Source: an uncultured Gammaproteobacteria bacterium (lineage in GTDB: Bacteria > Pseudomonadota > Gammaproteobacteria > Pseudomonadales > DT-91). Taken from it: 7,931 nucleotides of DNA. How positions within the stretch are numbered: the first letter of the stretch is position 1; the number at the start of each line of letters is the position of its first letter. The notes under the pieces are model-generated. The model was not told where the DNA came from and did no database searches. It saw nothing but the letters and a program-made list of their open reading frames with translations. The stretch is from NCBI GenBank assembly GCA_929200485.1, contig CAKMZU010000166.1, forward strand, positions 1 through 7,931, given 5' to 3'. Shown here in pieces: positions 1 to 6,377 of this stretch. Position numbers and translations under genes: made by a program.

Positions 1-277
1 TGAGTTTTGTATAGCTGCCAGCAGGGAGACTGACAATGGCGATAAAATCAATAACGCTTAAAGCGAGGTCGATGGGTTTTTGAATCGGCACTTCAACACC
101 ATTACCTGCCTCATCGAAAAATGCTATCGACTTAATCGTTGCAGGAAAAGAAGATAACATTGAGGAGCTACTGGTATAACTTAGGAAGACAAAACTTTCC
201 TTTTTTTCAGACTTGTCAGAGCTGCAAGCTGAAATCAAAGCAAAATATAAAATAAATACTGTAATGCGAGAAAGCAT
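1..277 (-). CDS. Putative outer-membrane lipoprotein, 5' part only
   Basis: This open frame starts at an ATG (complement of 275-277) and leaves the window at the left edge after 92 codons, so the C-terminal part is missing. The N-terminus is a lipoprotein signal peptide: MLSRITVFILYFALISAC, with the lipobox I-S-A-C placing the lipidated cysteine at residue 18. Serine follows the cysteine, which in gammaproteobacteria favours sorting to the outer membrane. A purine-rich Shine-Dalgarno (AAGGTGG) lies a few bases upstream of the ATG, which supports this start over the ATG at 290, whose frame soon stops. The visible mature part contains a segment ending in PAGSYTKL, which recalls the end of DUF4382-like lipoprotein domains, but this is a tentative impression from a fragment. 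It is on the same strand as the nitroreductase, 99 bp downstream of it, and may have its own promoter. Confidence 0.72.
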   Translation of the reverse strand, partial: MLSRITVFILYFALISACSSDKSEKKESFVFLSYTSSSSMLSSFPATIKSIAFFDEAGNGVEVPIQKPIDLALSVIDFIAIVSLPAGSYTKL

Positions 278-376
278 CTGCCACCTTCATAAATGAACCC
301 CATCCATTTAAAAGTAGCAGATTTTTTAGTCTTTATATTTTAACCCTAACATTAAAAATCGTTTTGATTCATGTGG

Positions 377-1051
377 TTATTCTTTATGGAAAGTGACACA
401 TTCCGAAAGTTCAACACGATCAACTCGAGCAGCATTCGCAGGCATTTGGGTATCTTCATAACCAAAAGAAATACCAAATAACAATTTTAACCCCTGCGGA
501 ACATTTAATGTTTCTTTGACAATCCTTGCATTAAATCCTAATGCCGTTTGCGGGCAACTGTCGATGCCATGTGCCTTCATCGATAGCATCAAGGTTTGCG
601 CATACATACCAATATCGCATGCTTCACGAACTCCGAATTCCTCAGGAATAAATAAAAAAGCAACATGCGGTGCATCAAAGAAACGGAAGTTCCTGGAAAA
701 GGCTTCATCTCGACCTTGTTTATCTTCTCGCGTAATACCCATGGCACCAAACAACGCTTTTGCAGCTCCCACTTGGCGGGTTTTATAGATGCCTTCATAG
801 GTTCCAGAATAAAAGAAATCCATATCATAATCACCGCGGCTTATGGCAGTGGATAATGACTCCCGAAGGGATTCAAGGGTTTTACCACTTGCTACATGCA
901 CGGCCCACGGCTGAGTATTGCAATTTGATGGTGCATGCTGCGCTAATGTAAAAATATCGTTCAGGGTTTTATCATCAATTGCCTTAGGCAAAAACCCTCT
1001 AACTGAACGCCGTCCTTTGACGACTTTCGAAAAGCTTTCTAATGGTTCCAT
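377..1051 (-). CDS. Nitroreductase family FMN-dependent oxidoreductase
   Basis: The 224-residue product is a complete nitroreductase-fold flavoprotein, expected to bind FMN as a dimer and to use NAD(P)H to reduce nitro, quinone or related substrates; the physiological substrate cannot be read from sequence. The family marks are in order: the FMN phosphate-contacting RRSVRGF at residues 14-20, APSNCNTQPW at 40-49, the central helix DIGMYAQTLMLSMKAHG at 146-162 followed by the SCPQ turn, and the C-terminal FGISFGYED at 192-200. Length is normal for the family and there is no signal peptide, so it is cytoplasmic. It begins 36 bp after the racemase gene on the same strand, with a weak GGA upstream, and is probably co-transcribed with it. 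This may tie it to acyl-CoA or xenobiotic metabolism, but that is context only. Confidence 0.93.
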   Translation of the reverse strand: MEPLESFSKVVKGRRSVRGFLPKAIDDKTLNDIFTLAQHAPSNCNTQPWAVHVASGKTLESLRESLSTAISRGDYDMDFFYSGTYEGIYKTRQVGAAKALFGAMGITREDKQGRDEAFSRNFRFFDAPHVAFLFIPEEFGVREACDIGMYAQTLMLSMKAHGIDSCPQTALGFNARIVKETLNVPQGLKLLFGISFGYEDTQMPANAARVDRVELSECVTFHKE

Positions 1052-1087
1052 GGATAATCCAACTCGCTTATATTTATGTAAAGGCGT

Positions 1088-2221
1088 TTATAAAATAACA
1101 CCGACTTCTTTTAGTTTTTCTACTTCGGCTTCACTTAACCCCATCTCTGACAGAACCTTTTCGGTATCACTACCTGCGGCAACCGGCGGGTTCTGAATTT
1201 TTGACTGTGTTCTTGAAAAGCGAGGGGCAGGTGCCGCTTGAGCGATGCCTGCCACATCAACAAACGTACCTCTCGCTTTATTGTGTTCATACTCTACCGC
1301 TTCATCCATATCTAAAACAGGCGCAAAACACGCGTCAACGCCATCAAAGATTTCGCACCACTCATCGCGTGTTTTTTCTTTAAAACGTTTAGCAATTACT
1401 GGCTTCATGGCTGCCCAGTAATTTTTATCGAACTGTGAATCGTAGTTAAACTCACCAACGTCCAGTTCCATTTTTTCAATCAGGGTTTTATAAAAATGCA
1501 GCTCTAATGCCCCAATGGAGACCCATTTTCCATCGGCACATTCATAGGTGTCATAATAGTGTGGCCCGCCATCAAAGAGATTATTTTGTCTCTCAAGATC
1601 CCATAACCCCATGGCGCGATAACCTTGCATCATAGTCATCATCGAGGCAACCCCATCACAAATCGCCGCATCAACCACTTGCCCCTGACCTGTGGTTTTC
1701 GCTTCAATCACTGCCGCTAAAACACCCATCACAAGGTATGCGCCGCCACCACCAAAATCGCCAACCAAATTCAGCGGAGGAACCGGCCCGCCTTCATTTC
1801 GGCCAATCGCCGCTAATGCACCTGTAATCGCAACATAATTTATGTCATGTGCTGCAACCTGGGACAATGGACCCTCTTGCCCCCAACCCGTCATTCGGCC
1901 ATAGACCAGCTTTGGGTTTCGTTTAGAACAGGCCTCATAAGATAAACCAAGCTTCTCCATGATGCCCGGTCGAAAGCCTTCAATCACAACATCAGCCGAA
2001 TCAATTAACTGCTCAGCGAGTGCCAAGCCTTGCTCACTTTTCAGGTTAAGACAGATAGATCGCCGGCCGCGTTGCGTTGTTTCAAAAAAATTAGGTTCCA
2101 GCGTACTGTGTTTTTCAATACGGATGACTTCTGCCCCCATATCCGACAACAGCATACCAGCAAAGGGTAAAGGCCCTATGCCTGCCATTTCAATGACTCG
2201 TACCCCTTTTAAAGGCCCCAT
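1088..2221 (-). CDS. Alpha-methylacyl-CoA racemase (CaiB/BaiF CoA-transferase family)
   Basis: The 377-residue product belongs to the family III CoA-transferase fold and specifically matches the alpha-methylacyl-CoA racemases, which interconvert (2R)- and (2S)-2-methylacyl-CoA so that branched acyl chains or sterol side chains can enter beta-oxidation. The N-terminus GPLKGVRVIEMAGIGP and the segment GAEVIRIEK are family signatures. The residues known as catalytic in the mycobacterial enzyme MCR (His126, Asp156, Glu241) line up at His125 in AAHDINY, Asp155 in LVGDFGGGG and Glu240 in GALELHFY, all one position earlier. This favours racemase over a plain CoA-transferase, which would use one aspartate. 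Length is normal (about 360-380). A strong Shine-Dalgarno (AAGGGGG, complement of about 2228-2234) sits 6 nt from the ATG. It is the first gene of a likely operon with the nitroreductase and is divergent from the pilU-like gene. Confidence 0.94.
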   Translation of the reverse strand: MGPLKGVRVIEMAGIGPLPFAGMLLSDMGAEVIRIEKHSTLEPNFFETTQRGRRSICLNLKSEQGLALAEQLIDSADVVIEGFRPGIMEKLGLSYEACSKRNPKLVYGRMTGWGQEGPLSQVAAHDINYVAITGALAAIGRNEGGPVPPLNLVGDFGGGGAYLVMGVLAAVIEAKTTGQGQVVDAAICDGVASMMTMMQGYRAMGLWDLERQNNLFDGGPHYYDTYECADGKWVSIGALELHFYKTLIEKMELDVGEFNYDSQFDKNYWAAMKPVIAKRFKEKTRDEWCEIFDGVDACFAPVLDMDEAVEYEHNKARGTFVDVAGIAQAAPAPRFSRTQSKIQNPPVAAGSDTEKVLSEMGLSEAEVEKLKEVGVIL

Positions 2222-2361
2222 ACGCTTCCCCCTTCCAATAAAACAAACAAAAAGTCATTTAAACCATGGATTCTTGATGCAAGTCAACATCCAAAAAGAT
2301 CAGCCTTTACTCACTAACAATCAATGGATACCTTAAGGTTTTTTCAATTGCTCGAAACGCT
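2222..2361. promoter_or_regulatory. Divergent intergenic region between racemase and pilU-like genes
   Basis: These 140 bp separate two divergent start codons, so promoters for both directions must lie here. The racemase side has a clear Shine-Dalgarno. The pilU side has no good Shine-Dalgarno. It does contain a 13-codon open frame at 2324-2365 (MDTLRFFQLLETL) whose stop codon TGA overlaps the pilU ATG as ATGA. I could not assign convincing -35/-10 boxes; TTGATG near 2274 is only a weak -35 candidate. Confidence 0.5.
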
Positions 2362-3420
2362 ATGAATTTCGCTGGTTTATTAAAATTTGTTGTTGAACAC
2401 AAAGGCACCGACCTCTTTTTAAACGTTGGGTCGCCTCCAATGCTGAAAGTCATGGGCAAGATGAAAGCACTTGGACAAACGGCAATTACTCCCAGCCATA
2501 TCAATGAGATTGTCAATACCATCTTAACCGATGAGCAAAAAAAAGACTTTGACACCAATATGGAATTAGATCTTGGCTACAGCCTCCCGGCTACTGGGCG
2601 GTTTCGACTCAACATTTATACCCAAAAAGGTGAACCTGCCATTGTTGCCCGTTATATTGTCAGTAATATTCCGTCGATTGAGGAATTAAACCTCCCAACG
2701 CATTTGGAAGACTTATCATTAATCAAGCGCGGCCTGATTCTCGTATCAGGTGCAACCGGCACAGGTAAATCAACAACGTTAGCCTCAATGATTAATCATC
2801 GAAATCATAATATGGCAGGCCATATACTCACTATCGAAGACCCTATTGAGTTTATGCATGAGCACAGGCAGTCTTTGATCAGCCAGCGAGAGATTGGTTT
2901 AGATACAAGATCATACGAATCAGCGCTCGTTAACGCCATGCGTGAATCGCCAGATGCCATCTTAATTGGTGAGTGTCGTGATCAAAAAACAATGAAATAC
3001 GCCATAACCTTTGCAGAAACAGGCCATCTTTGTTTAACCACCTTGCACGCCAACAATGCTTCTCAGGTGCTTGATCGGGTAGTTAACTTTTTCCCTGAAG
3101 GATTACATAACCAGCTTCGTGGTGATCTGGCCGAACACTTATCCGCTGTAATTTGTCAGCGATTACCCATCGGCTTTGATGGTAACCCAGTGCCGGCAGT
3201 TGAGATATTGATGTGTACGCCATATATCAAATCCCTGATTCGTGAAGGTCAAACTGAAAAAATCGGTGAAGCTATGATTCAAGATGCCGATGATGGGTCT
3301 CAAACCTTTGATCAGGCGTTATACGGCCTGTATATCGCCAAAAAAATCAGCAAAGAAGAGGCACTTAAACATGCAGATTCTGCTGACAACTTAAGCTTGA
3401 TGATTCGATTTGGTGACTAG
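2362..3420 (+). CDS. pilU: Type IV pilus retraction ATPase, PilU-type (PilT/PilU family)
   Basis: The 352-residue product is a hexameric secretion-superfamily ATPase of the type IV pilus. PilU works with PilT at the cytoplasmic base of the pilus to depolymerise pilin and drive twitching. Visible motifs are Walker A GATGTGKST at 130-138, the Asp box TIEDPIEF at 157-164, the Walker B segment DAILIGECRD at 198-207 with the conserved glutamate at 204, and the His box TGHLCLTTLHAN at 220-231. The context GHLCL..LHAN..Q.LDR...FFP and the C-terminal TFDQALYGLY are PilU-like rather than PilT-like. GEMRD or GEIRD is usual where this protein has GECRD. It is slightly shorter than the roughly 380-residue Pseudomonas PilU, mainly at the C-terminus. 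There is no in-frame ATG, GTG or TTG between an upstream stop at 2275 and this ATG, so the start is firm despite a poor Shine-Dalgarno. No pilT or other pilus gene is adjacent. Confidence 0.9.
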   Translation: MNFAGLLKFVVEHKGTDLFLNVGSPPMLKVMGKMKALGQTAITPSHINEIVNTILTDEQKKDFDTNMELDLGYSLPATGRFRLNIYTQKGEPAIVARYIVSNIPSIEELNLPTHLEDLSLIKRGLILVSGATGTGKSTTLASMINHRNHNMAGHILTIEDPIEFMHEHRQSLISQREIGLDTRSYESALVNAMRESPDAILIGECRDQKTMKYAITFAETGHLCLTTLHANNASQVLDRVVNFFPEGLHNQLRGDLAEHLSAVICQRLPIGFDGNPVPAVEILMCTPYIKSLIREGQTEKIGEAMIQDADDGSQTFDQALYGLYIAKKISKEEALKHADSADNLSLMIRFGD

Positions 3421-3460
3421 CCTTCATTCAATTCAACACATAAGATATAATGCTTCCATC

Positions 3461-3519
3461 GACGGGCTCAACGCGGGAAGGTGTATCGCTCCTACTCACC
3501 CGTTCGACCTGAGCCCGTC
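3461..3519. repeat. REP-like inverted repeat pair downstream of pilU
   Basis: A perfect 10-bp inverted repeat, GACGGGCTCA at 3461-3470 and TGAGCCCGTC at 3510-3519, encloses a second short complement (CGGG at 3474-3477 with CCCG at 3499-3502). The right arm with its flanks (CGTTCGACCTGAGCCCGTC) closely resembles the widespread gammaproteobacterial REP palindrome of the form GTTCG-CCTGAGC-GTCGAA, recalled from general knowledge. It begins about 40 bp after the pilU stop. It could fold in the pilU mRNA and stabilise or end it, but no T-run follows, so it is not called a classical terminator. It is the most GC-rich island in an otherwise AT-rich gap. Confidence 0.7.
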
Positions 3520-3636
3520 AAAGAACCCTAAAACTATACAAAGCATTCATCATAAATCACTTTAGCCAAGACAGTTATTGATCAATTATCACAAGGCAGC
3601 CCTTCTTTTTGAACTATTTAACGGATGTACGCTCAG

Positions 3637-3667
3637 AGAGTGACGACATACTGATATGTCAGACTCT
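3637..3667. repeat. Imperfect hairpin upstream of the 171-aa secreted protein gene
   Basis: AGAGT at 3637-3641 pairs with ACTCT at 3663-3667, and GACATA at 3645-3650 pairs with TATGTC at 3655-3660, around a CTGA tetraloop and a small internal loop. It ends 29 bp before the ATG of the next gene. It could be an operator dyad or an mRNA 5' structure; nothing in sequence decides between these. Confidence 0.4.
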
Positions 3668-3696
3668 TCAAGTCCATTCGGCAATTATAATCAATC

Positions 3697-4212
3697 ATGA
3701 ATACAACCTTAGTTCTATTCATTCTGTTCACCTTTAGCGTACAATCAATAGCGGACTATGAAATTATCGAAGCTAAAGTTGGCAAAATAAAAAGTGATAT
3801 GAATTTTTTATGCGATAGCGGAGAAAGCGTCAGTTTGTATTTAATTTTAAAATTGCGAGGAAGAGGACGCACATTGTCATTAATTCTATTTAAAGATAAT
3901 GGAGGTAACACTTCATCAGTACATGCCGAATATGCTCACAACCCCAAAGATACTTATATCCGCATAGACTCATTGGATAACGATTCTCATAAGTGGTCTT
4001 TGGATATATCGTCTGCCTGTTTAAGTCAAGAAAGGCAAAAGATATTTGATAAACAAGTATTTGACACTCCTCTTAGCACACAAACGAAGGTAGAATTGCT
4101 AACTTTGATAGAAGAAATTCAGGCCGATAAAATACCTTTCTACAAGTCTTTAGAATCAGAAAACTTTGATGACTATAGAATGCTTATCGGTAAACGCATC
4201 GGAAATAGCTAA
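3697..4212 (+). CDS. Hypothetical secreted (periplasmic) protein
   Basis: I do not recognise this 171-residue protein. It starts with a signal peptide: a hydrophobic stretch TLVLFILFTFSVQS ending in SIA, with likely signal peptidase cleavage before Asp20. The mature part of about 152 residues has two cysteines, Cys39 and Cys108, which could form a periplasmic disulfide. It is predicted to be beta-rich at first (SVSLYLILKLRGRGRTLSLI), with a charged helical C-terminus. The frame has a stop just upstream (TAA at 3688-3690), so the ATG at 3697 is the only reasonable start, but no Shine-Dalgarno precedes it. It stands alone on the plus strand and is convergent with the repeat-protein gene. The long frame and signal peptide support a real gene; its function is unknown. 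Confidence 0.65.
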   Translation: MNTTLVLFILFTFSVQSIADYEIIEAKVGKIKSDMNFLCDSGESVSLYLILKLRGRGRTLSLILFKDNGGNTSSVHAEYAHNPKDTYIRIDSLDNDSHKWSLDISSACLSQERQKIFDKQVFDTPLSTQTKVELLTLIEEIQADKIPFYKSLESENFDDYRMLIGKRIGNS

Positions 4213-4314
4213 TAATCATTTTAATCATTGAGCAAAATGATAGGTAATTCCCCACTCAAGGGCGAGCCATATGCTCAAGATCTTTACAAACTAATCATTG
4301 GATATTTTACGAAG

Positions 4315-4336
4315 GGTTGTCAGTTATTGACTAACC
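4315..4336. terminator. Possible hairpin terminator between convergent genes
   Basis: GGTT and GTCA (4315-4322) pair with TGAC (4328-4331) and AACC (4333-4336) around a 5-nt loop with one bulged T. It sits 2 bp beyond the stop of the minus-strand repeat protein gene and about 100 bp after the stop of the plus-strand gene. Neither flank has a strong T-run, so termination is only plausible. An AT-only stem (ATCATT 4224-4229 with AATGAT 4236-4241) lies nearer the plus-strand gene. Confidence 0.3.
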
Positions 4337-4338
4337 TC

Positions 4339-4815
4339 TTAGGATTGTACTTCCCTATGGAATAGCCTTCGAGTTTCCGAATTTTTCTTCTCATAAGCTA
4401 GCAACAGCCTAATTATAGGTGTGATCGCTTTTAATTTTATTAGATCAATAGATTCCTTTAACTCAGTGAGTTCTTTTAGCTCAATGAGGCCTTTTGAATC
4501 ATTAGGTTCTGTTAAATCAATGAGGTCTTTTGGGTCATTATGTTCTTTAGAGTCAGTAAATTCTGTTAAATTATCAGACTCACTTACATTTTCCATCATT
4601 ATAATAATGTTTGGGCTAAGCATATCTTCAACAAACTTTTTCTTATAGTCATCATCACCCCTTTTTTTTGTCCAAAAGACTATTTCGTTGGTATTCTTCT
4701 CTTTCTCATAAATAGATATTAATCGCATCAATGCTTTTTCGTACAGTTTATTGAACTTAACCGCATTAACGTTAGCAATAAAAAAAAACAAACAAATAAG
4801 AAACCACTTCACCAT
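4339..4815 (-). CDS. Secreted protein with hexapeptide tandem repeats, function unknown
   Basis: The 158-residue product is not recognised. From the ATG at 4815 it begins MVKWFLICLFFFIANVNA, a typical signal peptide with an A-N-V-N-A cleavage region, so the protein is probably exported. A TTG two codons further upstream (4821) is an alternative start; neither has a strong Shine-Dalgarno. The mature protein has a lysine-rich, helical first part, then seven consecutive six-residue units at about residues 82-123 (for example DPKDLI, DSKGLI, ELKELT, ELKESI), with the pattern acidic-x-(K/T)-acidic-L-(I/T). The segment is highly charged and likely helical or elongated. The C-terminus (ITPIIRLLLAYEKKNSETRRLF) could be an amphipathic helix. 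It lies 149 bp downstream of the phospholipase-like gene on the same strand. The signal peptide makes this strand more credible than an antisense frame through the same repeats. Confidence 0.6.
   Translation of the reverse strand: MVKWFLICLFFFIANVNAVKFNKLYEKALMRLISIYEKEKNTNEIVFWTKKRGDDDYKKKFVEDMLSPNIIIMMENVSESDNLTEFTDSKEHNDPKDLIDLTEPNDSKGLIELKELTELKESIDLIKLKAITPIIRLLLAYEKKNSETRRLFHREVQS
4445..4570. repeat. Seven tandem 18-bp repeats inside a coding sequence
   Basis: Read on the plus strand, seven consecutive blocks of exactly 18 bp begin at 4445, 4463, 4481, 4499, 4517, 4535 and 4553. Each opens with TCA and most share a T-rich second half, for example TCAATGAGGCCTTTTGAA and TCAATGAGGTCTTTTGGG. 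Blocks 3 and 5, and blocks 4 and 6, resemble each other most, suggesting a 36-bp unit that was itself duplicated. The period is a multiple of three, so copy-number change keeps the minus-strand frame and adds or removes hexapeptides. Confidence 0.85.
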
Positions 4816-4882
4816 TGTCAACGCTCAGCTGTAAGCCCTGCCTTGAAGGCTTTTTGCAAAATTAATTGTTTTAGCTGCCCCT

Positions 4883-4891
4883 CCCCCCCCC
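4883..4891. repeat. Nine-cytosine homopolymer tract
   Basis: A run of nine C on the plus strand (nine G in the sense of the flanking minus-strand genes), preceded by CCCCT, lies about 68 bp upstream of the repeat-protein ATG and about 74 bp after the end of the phospholipase-like gene. Such a run is prone to slippage and is unusual in an AT-rich region. It is outside coding sequence, so any effect would be on transcription or the mRNA leader. Confidence 0.8.
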
Positions 4892-4964
4892 TTACAAAGC
4901 CTCGTAGAACTGTTTTTGAGCTTATCTTCAGGCTGCGTTCATATCTAAAATCCATCTGCACACG

Positions 4965-5951
4965 TTAAGTTCCTCCTTCTTTAACAGCTTGTGTTCGCAT
5001 TCTCATACCCACTATTAAGGCAGCGGAGGTCAGGATGGCCTGCCTGTGACACGATTCGACAAAAGCTTCGTAAGACTTCTCGGTGATACCGAGGCTCTCA
5101 TCCCCAAACGGCAGTATTTGCTCATGCTCTGATAAGAACCCTAAAAAGTAATCATTACCGACATCTGCATTATAAAAATCTAACCACTGTTTTATTTTTT
5201 TATCATTAATTTCATTCTCATACTCAGGTGAACGCTGCAATTGTTTTTGAGTCACAAAAAAGTTGAAATTCATCATCGCAAAAACTGGGGATTCGCAGAG
5301 TTTCTCTTTATCAGCAAGCATCAAAACTGCCTCAACATCACCGTCAAGCCATTTAATATCCTTTACTGGCCAACGACCTAAGCTGTCTTTTAGTTTGAAT
5401 GTCAAGCCCGCAGTATAAGGAACAAACCCAATGGCTTCTGGACTCAAAAAAACGTAATTTGGCCCATGATATACAGGAACAACATGTGCAGGGACTGTCG
5501 AATCTTGTATAAAATGGCAGGCAGCACCTAAAAGATAGATATTTTCTGGATCGTCAACTAATGGCCTTTCAATTCGATGCGCCACATCATTCCTACATGA
5601 GCGATTAATAACATTGCCTGATTCTGCATGATAGAAACAGCGTTTAGCACCTGAAAATTTATCATCGACCGCCATCGCTTGTTTATCTTCTTTTTCTGGA
5701 TTATAGAAGTGCCAATTACCAAGCCGGTTTTTCGCAAGAGAAACCGCTGTATCTTGTCTGACGCTTGCCAAAACCAGGTCAACTGATTCGTCAACGGTTA
5801 ACAGCGACATCCCTTGTTTTTCTAATATTCGATTAGCGAGCTCGCAGGCAGCGATTGTTAAACTCTTATGAACAGAAGGCATGTAGCAAAATGATAACGA
5901 TGAGAAAAAACAGATATATATACAAATCAAATAAAATCGAAGGTCTTTCAT
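4965..5951 (-). CDS. Exported zinc-dependent phospholipase C / P1 nuclease-like protein
   Basis: The 328-residue product starts with a signal peptide-like hydrophobic segment (residues 5-22) and is probably exported. The mature part carries the metal-ligand pattern of the zinc-dependent phospholipase C/S1-P1 nuclease fold: His28 near the mature N-terminus, Asp67, Trp80-His81 in NWHFYNP, and CHFIQDSTVPAH at 145-156, giving His146-x3-Asp150-x5-His156. This is the spacing of His118, Asp122 and His128 in Bacillus cereus phospholipase C. Enzymes of this fold bind three zinc ions and cleave phosphodiester bonds in phospholipids or single-stranded nucleic acid; which applies here cannot be told. The later ligand pair (a His-x3-Glu) is not obvious; His162 or His302 (ESCHRQA) may contribute. 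The protein is cysteine-rich (Cys36, 105, 119, 145, 219, 301), which could give disulfides. No clear Shine-Dalgarno precedes the ATG. Confidence 0.72.
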   Translation of the reverse strand: MKDLRFYLICIYICFFSSLSFCYMPSVHKSLTIAACELANRILEKQGMSLLTVDESVDLVLASVRQDTAVSLAKNRLGNWHFYNPEKEDKQAMAVDDKFSGAKRCFYHAESGNVINRSCRNDVAHRIERPLVDDPENIYLLGAACHFIQDSTVPAHVVPVYHGPNYVFLSPEAIGFVPYTAGLTFKLKDSLGRWPVKDIKWLDGDVEAVLMLADKEKLCESPVFAMMNFNFFVTQKQLQRSPEYENEINDKKIKQWLDFYNADVGNDYFLGFLSEHEQILPFGDESLGITEKSYEAFVESCHRQAILTSAALIVGMRMRTQAVKEGGT

Positions 5952-6377
5952 AACAGGTTACATATGGAGTATGTGATAAAGTAAAAAGACACCAGAAACT
6001 AGACTTTGTTTAGTTATCAAGTATATGAACATTTAACATTCCAATAGTCTCTGCAAAAAATTGCCATCTTTACACTTAAGCCTCATCAAAACCTCAATAC
6101 TCAATCAATTTAAAGCGCTTGAAATGAGTTGCATAAGCCTTCTGAAGCGCAATGTATTCAGAGCACTTGCAAAGCCTACATCATTAACTTTAACTTCTTC
6201 GACTAAACATGAGCGTTTATACGCCAAGTAGCACACTGCTATGCATTTAGTCATATCATTTTATTCAGCTAAGAAAACTTCTTATAAAGTAAGGTAAGTG
6301 GAGAAGATGTGTGAGCGATTATTAACAAGGATAGTCTAAGCTCGACTACCCTTCTTTTACCCTATTTTTACTCAGAT
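5952..6377. other. 426-bp intergenic region, no gene seen
   Basis: This AT-rich gap separates two minus-strand genes and must hold the promoter of the phospholipase-like gene, but no convincing -35/-10 pair was identified. It contains one hairpin close to the tubulin-like gene's 3' end (described separately) and a short inverted repeat GCGCTT at 6115-6120 with AAGCGC at 6145-6150. A 35-codon plus-strand frame at 6124-6231 lacks a Shine-Dalgarno and recognisable product. No RNA gene or mobile element end was recognised. Confidence 0.5.
6329..6351. terminator. Hairpin 3' of the tubulin-like gene, possible terminator
   Basis: GGATAGTC at 6329-6336 pairs with GACTACCC at 6344-6351 (one mismatch) around a 7-nt loop. 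It lies 26 bp beyond the stop codon of the minus-strand tubulin-like gene. The plus-strand side is followed by TTCTTTTA, while the minus-strand side is followed by TTGTTAATAAT, so the better T-run faces the opposite direction. It may stabilise or terminate the minus-strand transcript, only moderately supported. Confidence 0.4.

Noticed and set aside
516..1196. Several 60-90 codon plus-strand frames opposite the nitroreductase and racemase genes
   Set aside because: All are antisense to recognised enzymes, overlap one another and show no family motifs.
1959..2336. Plus-strand 125-codon frame opposite the racemase N-terminus
   Set aside because: Its overlap with a well-conserved enzyme gene on the other strand and its unrelated amino-acid content mark it as a shadow frame.
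4421..4648. Plus-strand 75-codon frame through the 18-bp repeats (serine/phenylalanine-rich)
   Set aside because: It is antisense to a longer frame that begins with a good signal peptide. It is open because an 18-bp repeat lacking stops in one unit lacks them in all; there is no Shine-Dalgarno.
4821..4900. Possible integron attC site or terminator around GCCTTGAAGGC TTTTT
   Set aside because: No paired attC core sites were found. The stem is only 4-5 bp with a minimal loop and points in the plus direction, where no nearby gene needs it.
5558..5794. Minus-strand 78-codon frame inside the phospholipase-like gene
   Set aside because: It is an out-of-frame shadow of a longer gene with clear zinc-ligand motifs.
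6124..6231. 35-codon plus-strand frame in the 426-bp gap
   Set aside because: No Shine-Dalgarno, no recognisable motif and short length; equally likely by chance in AT-rich DNA.
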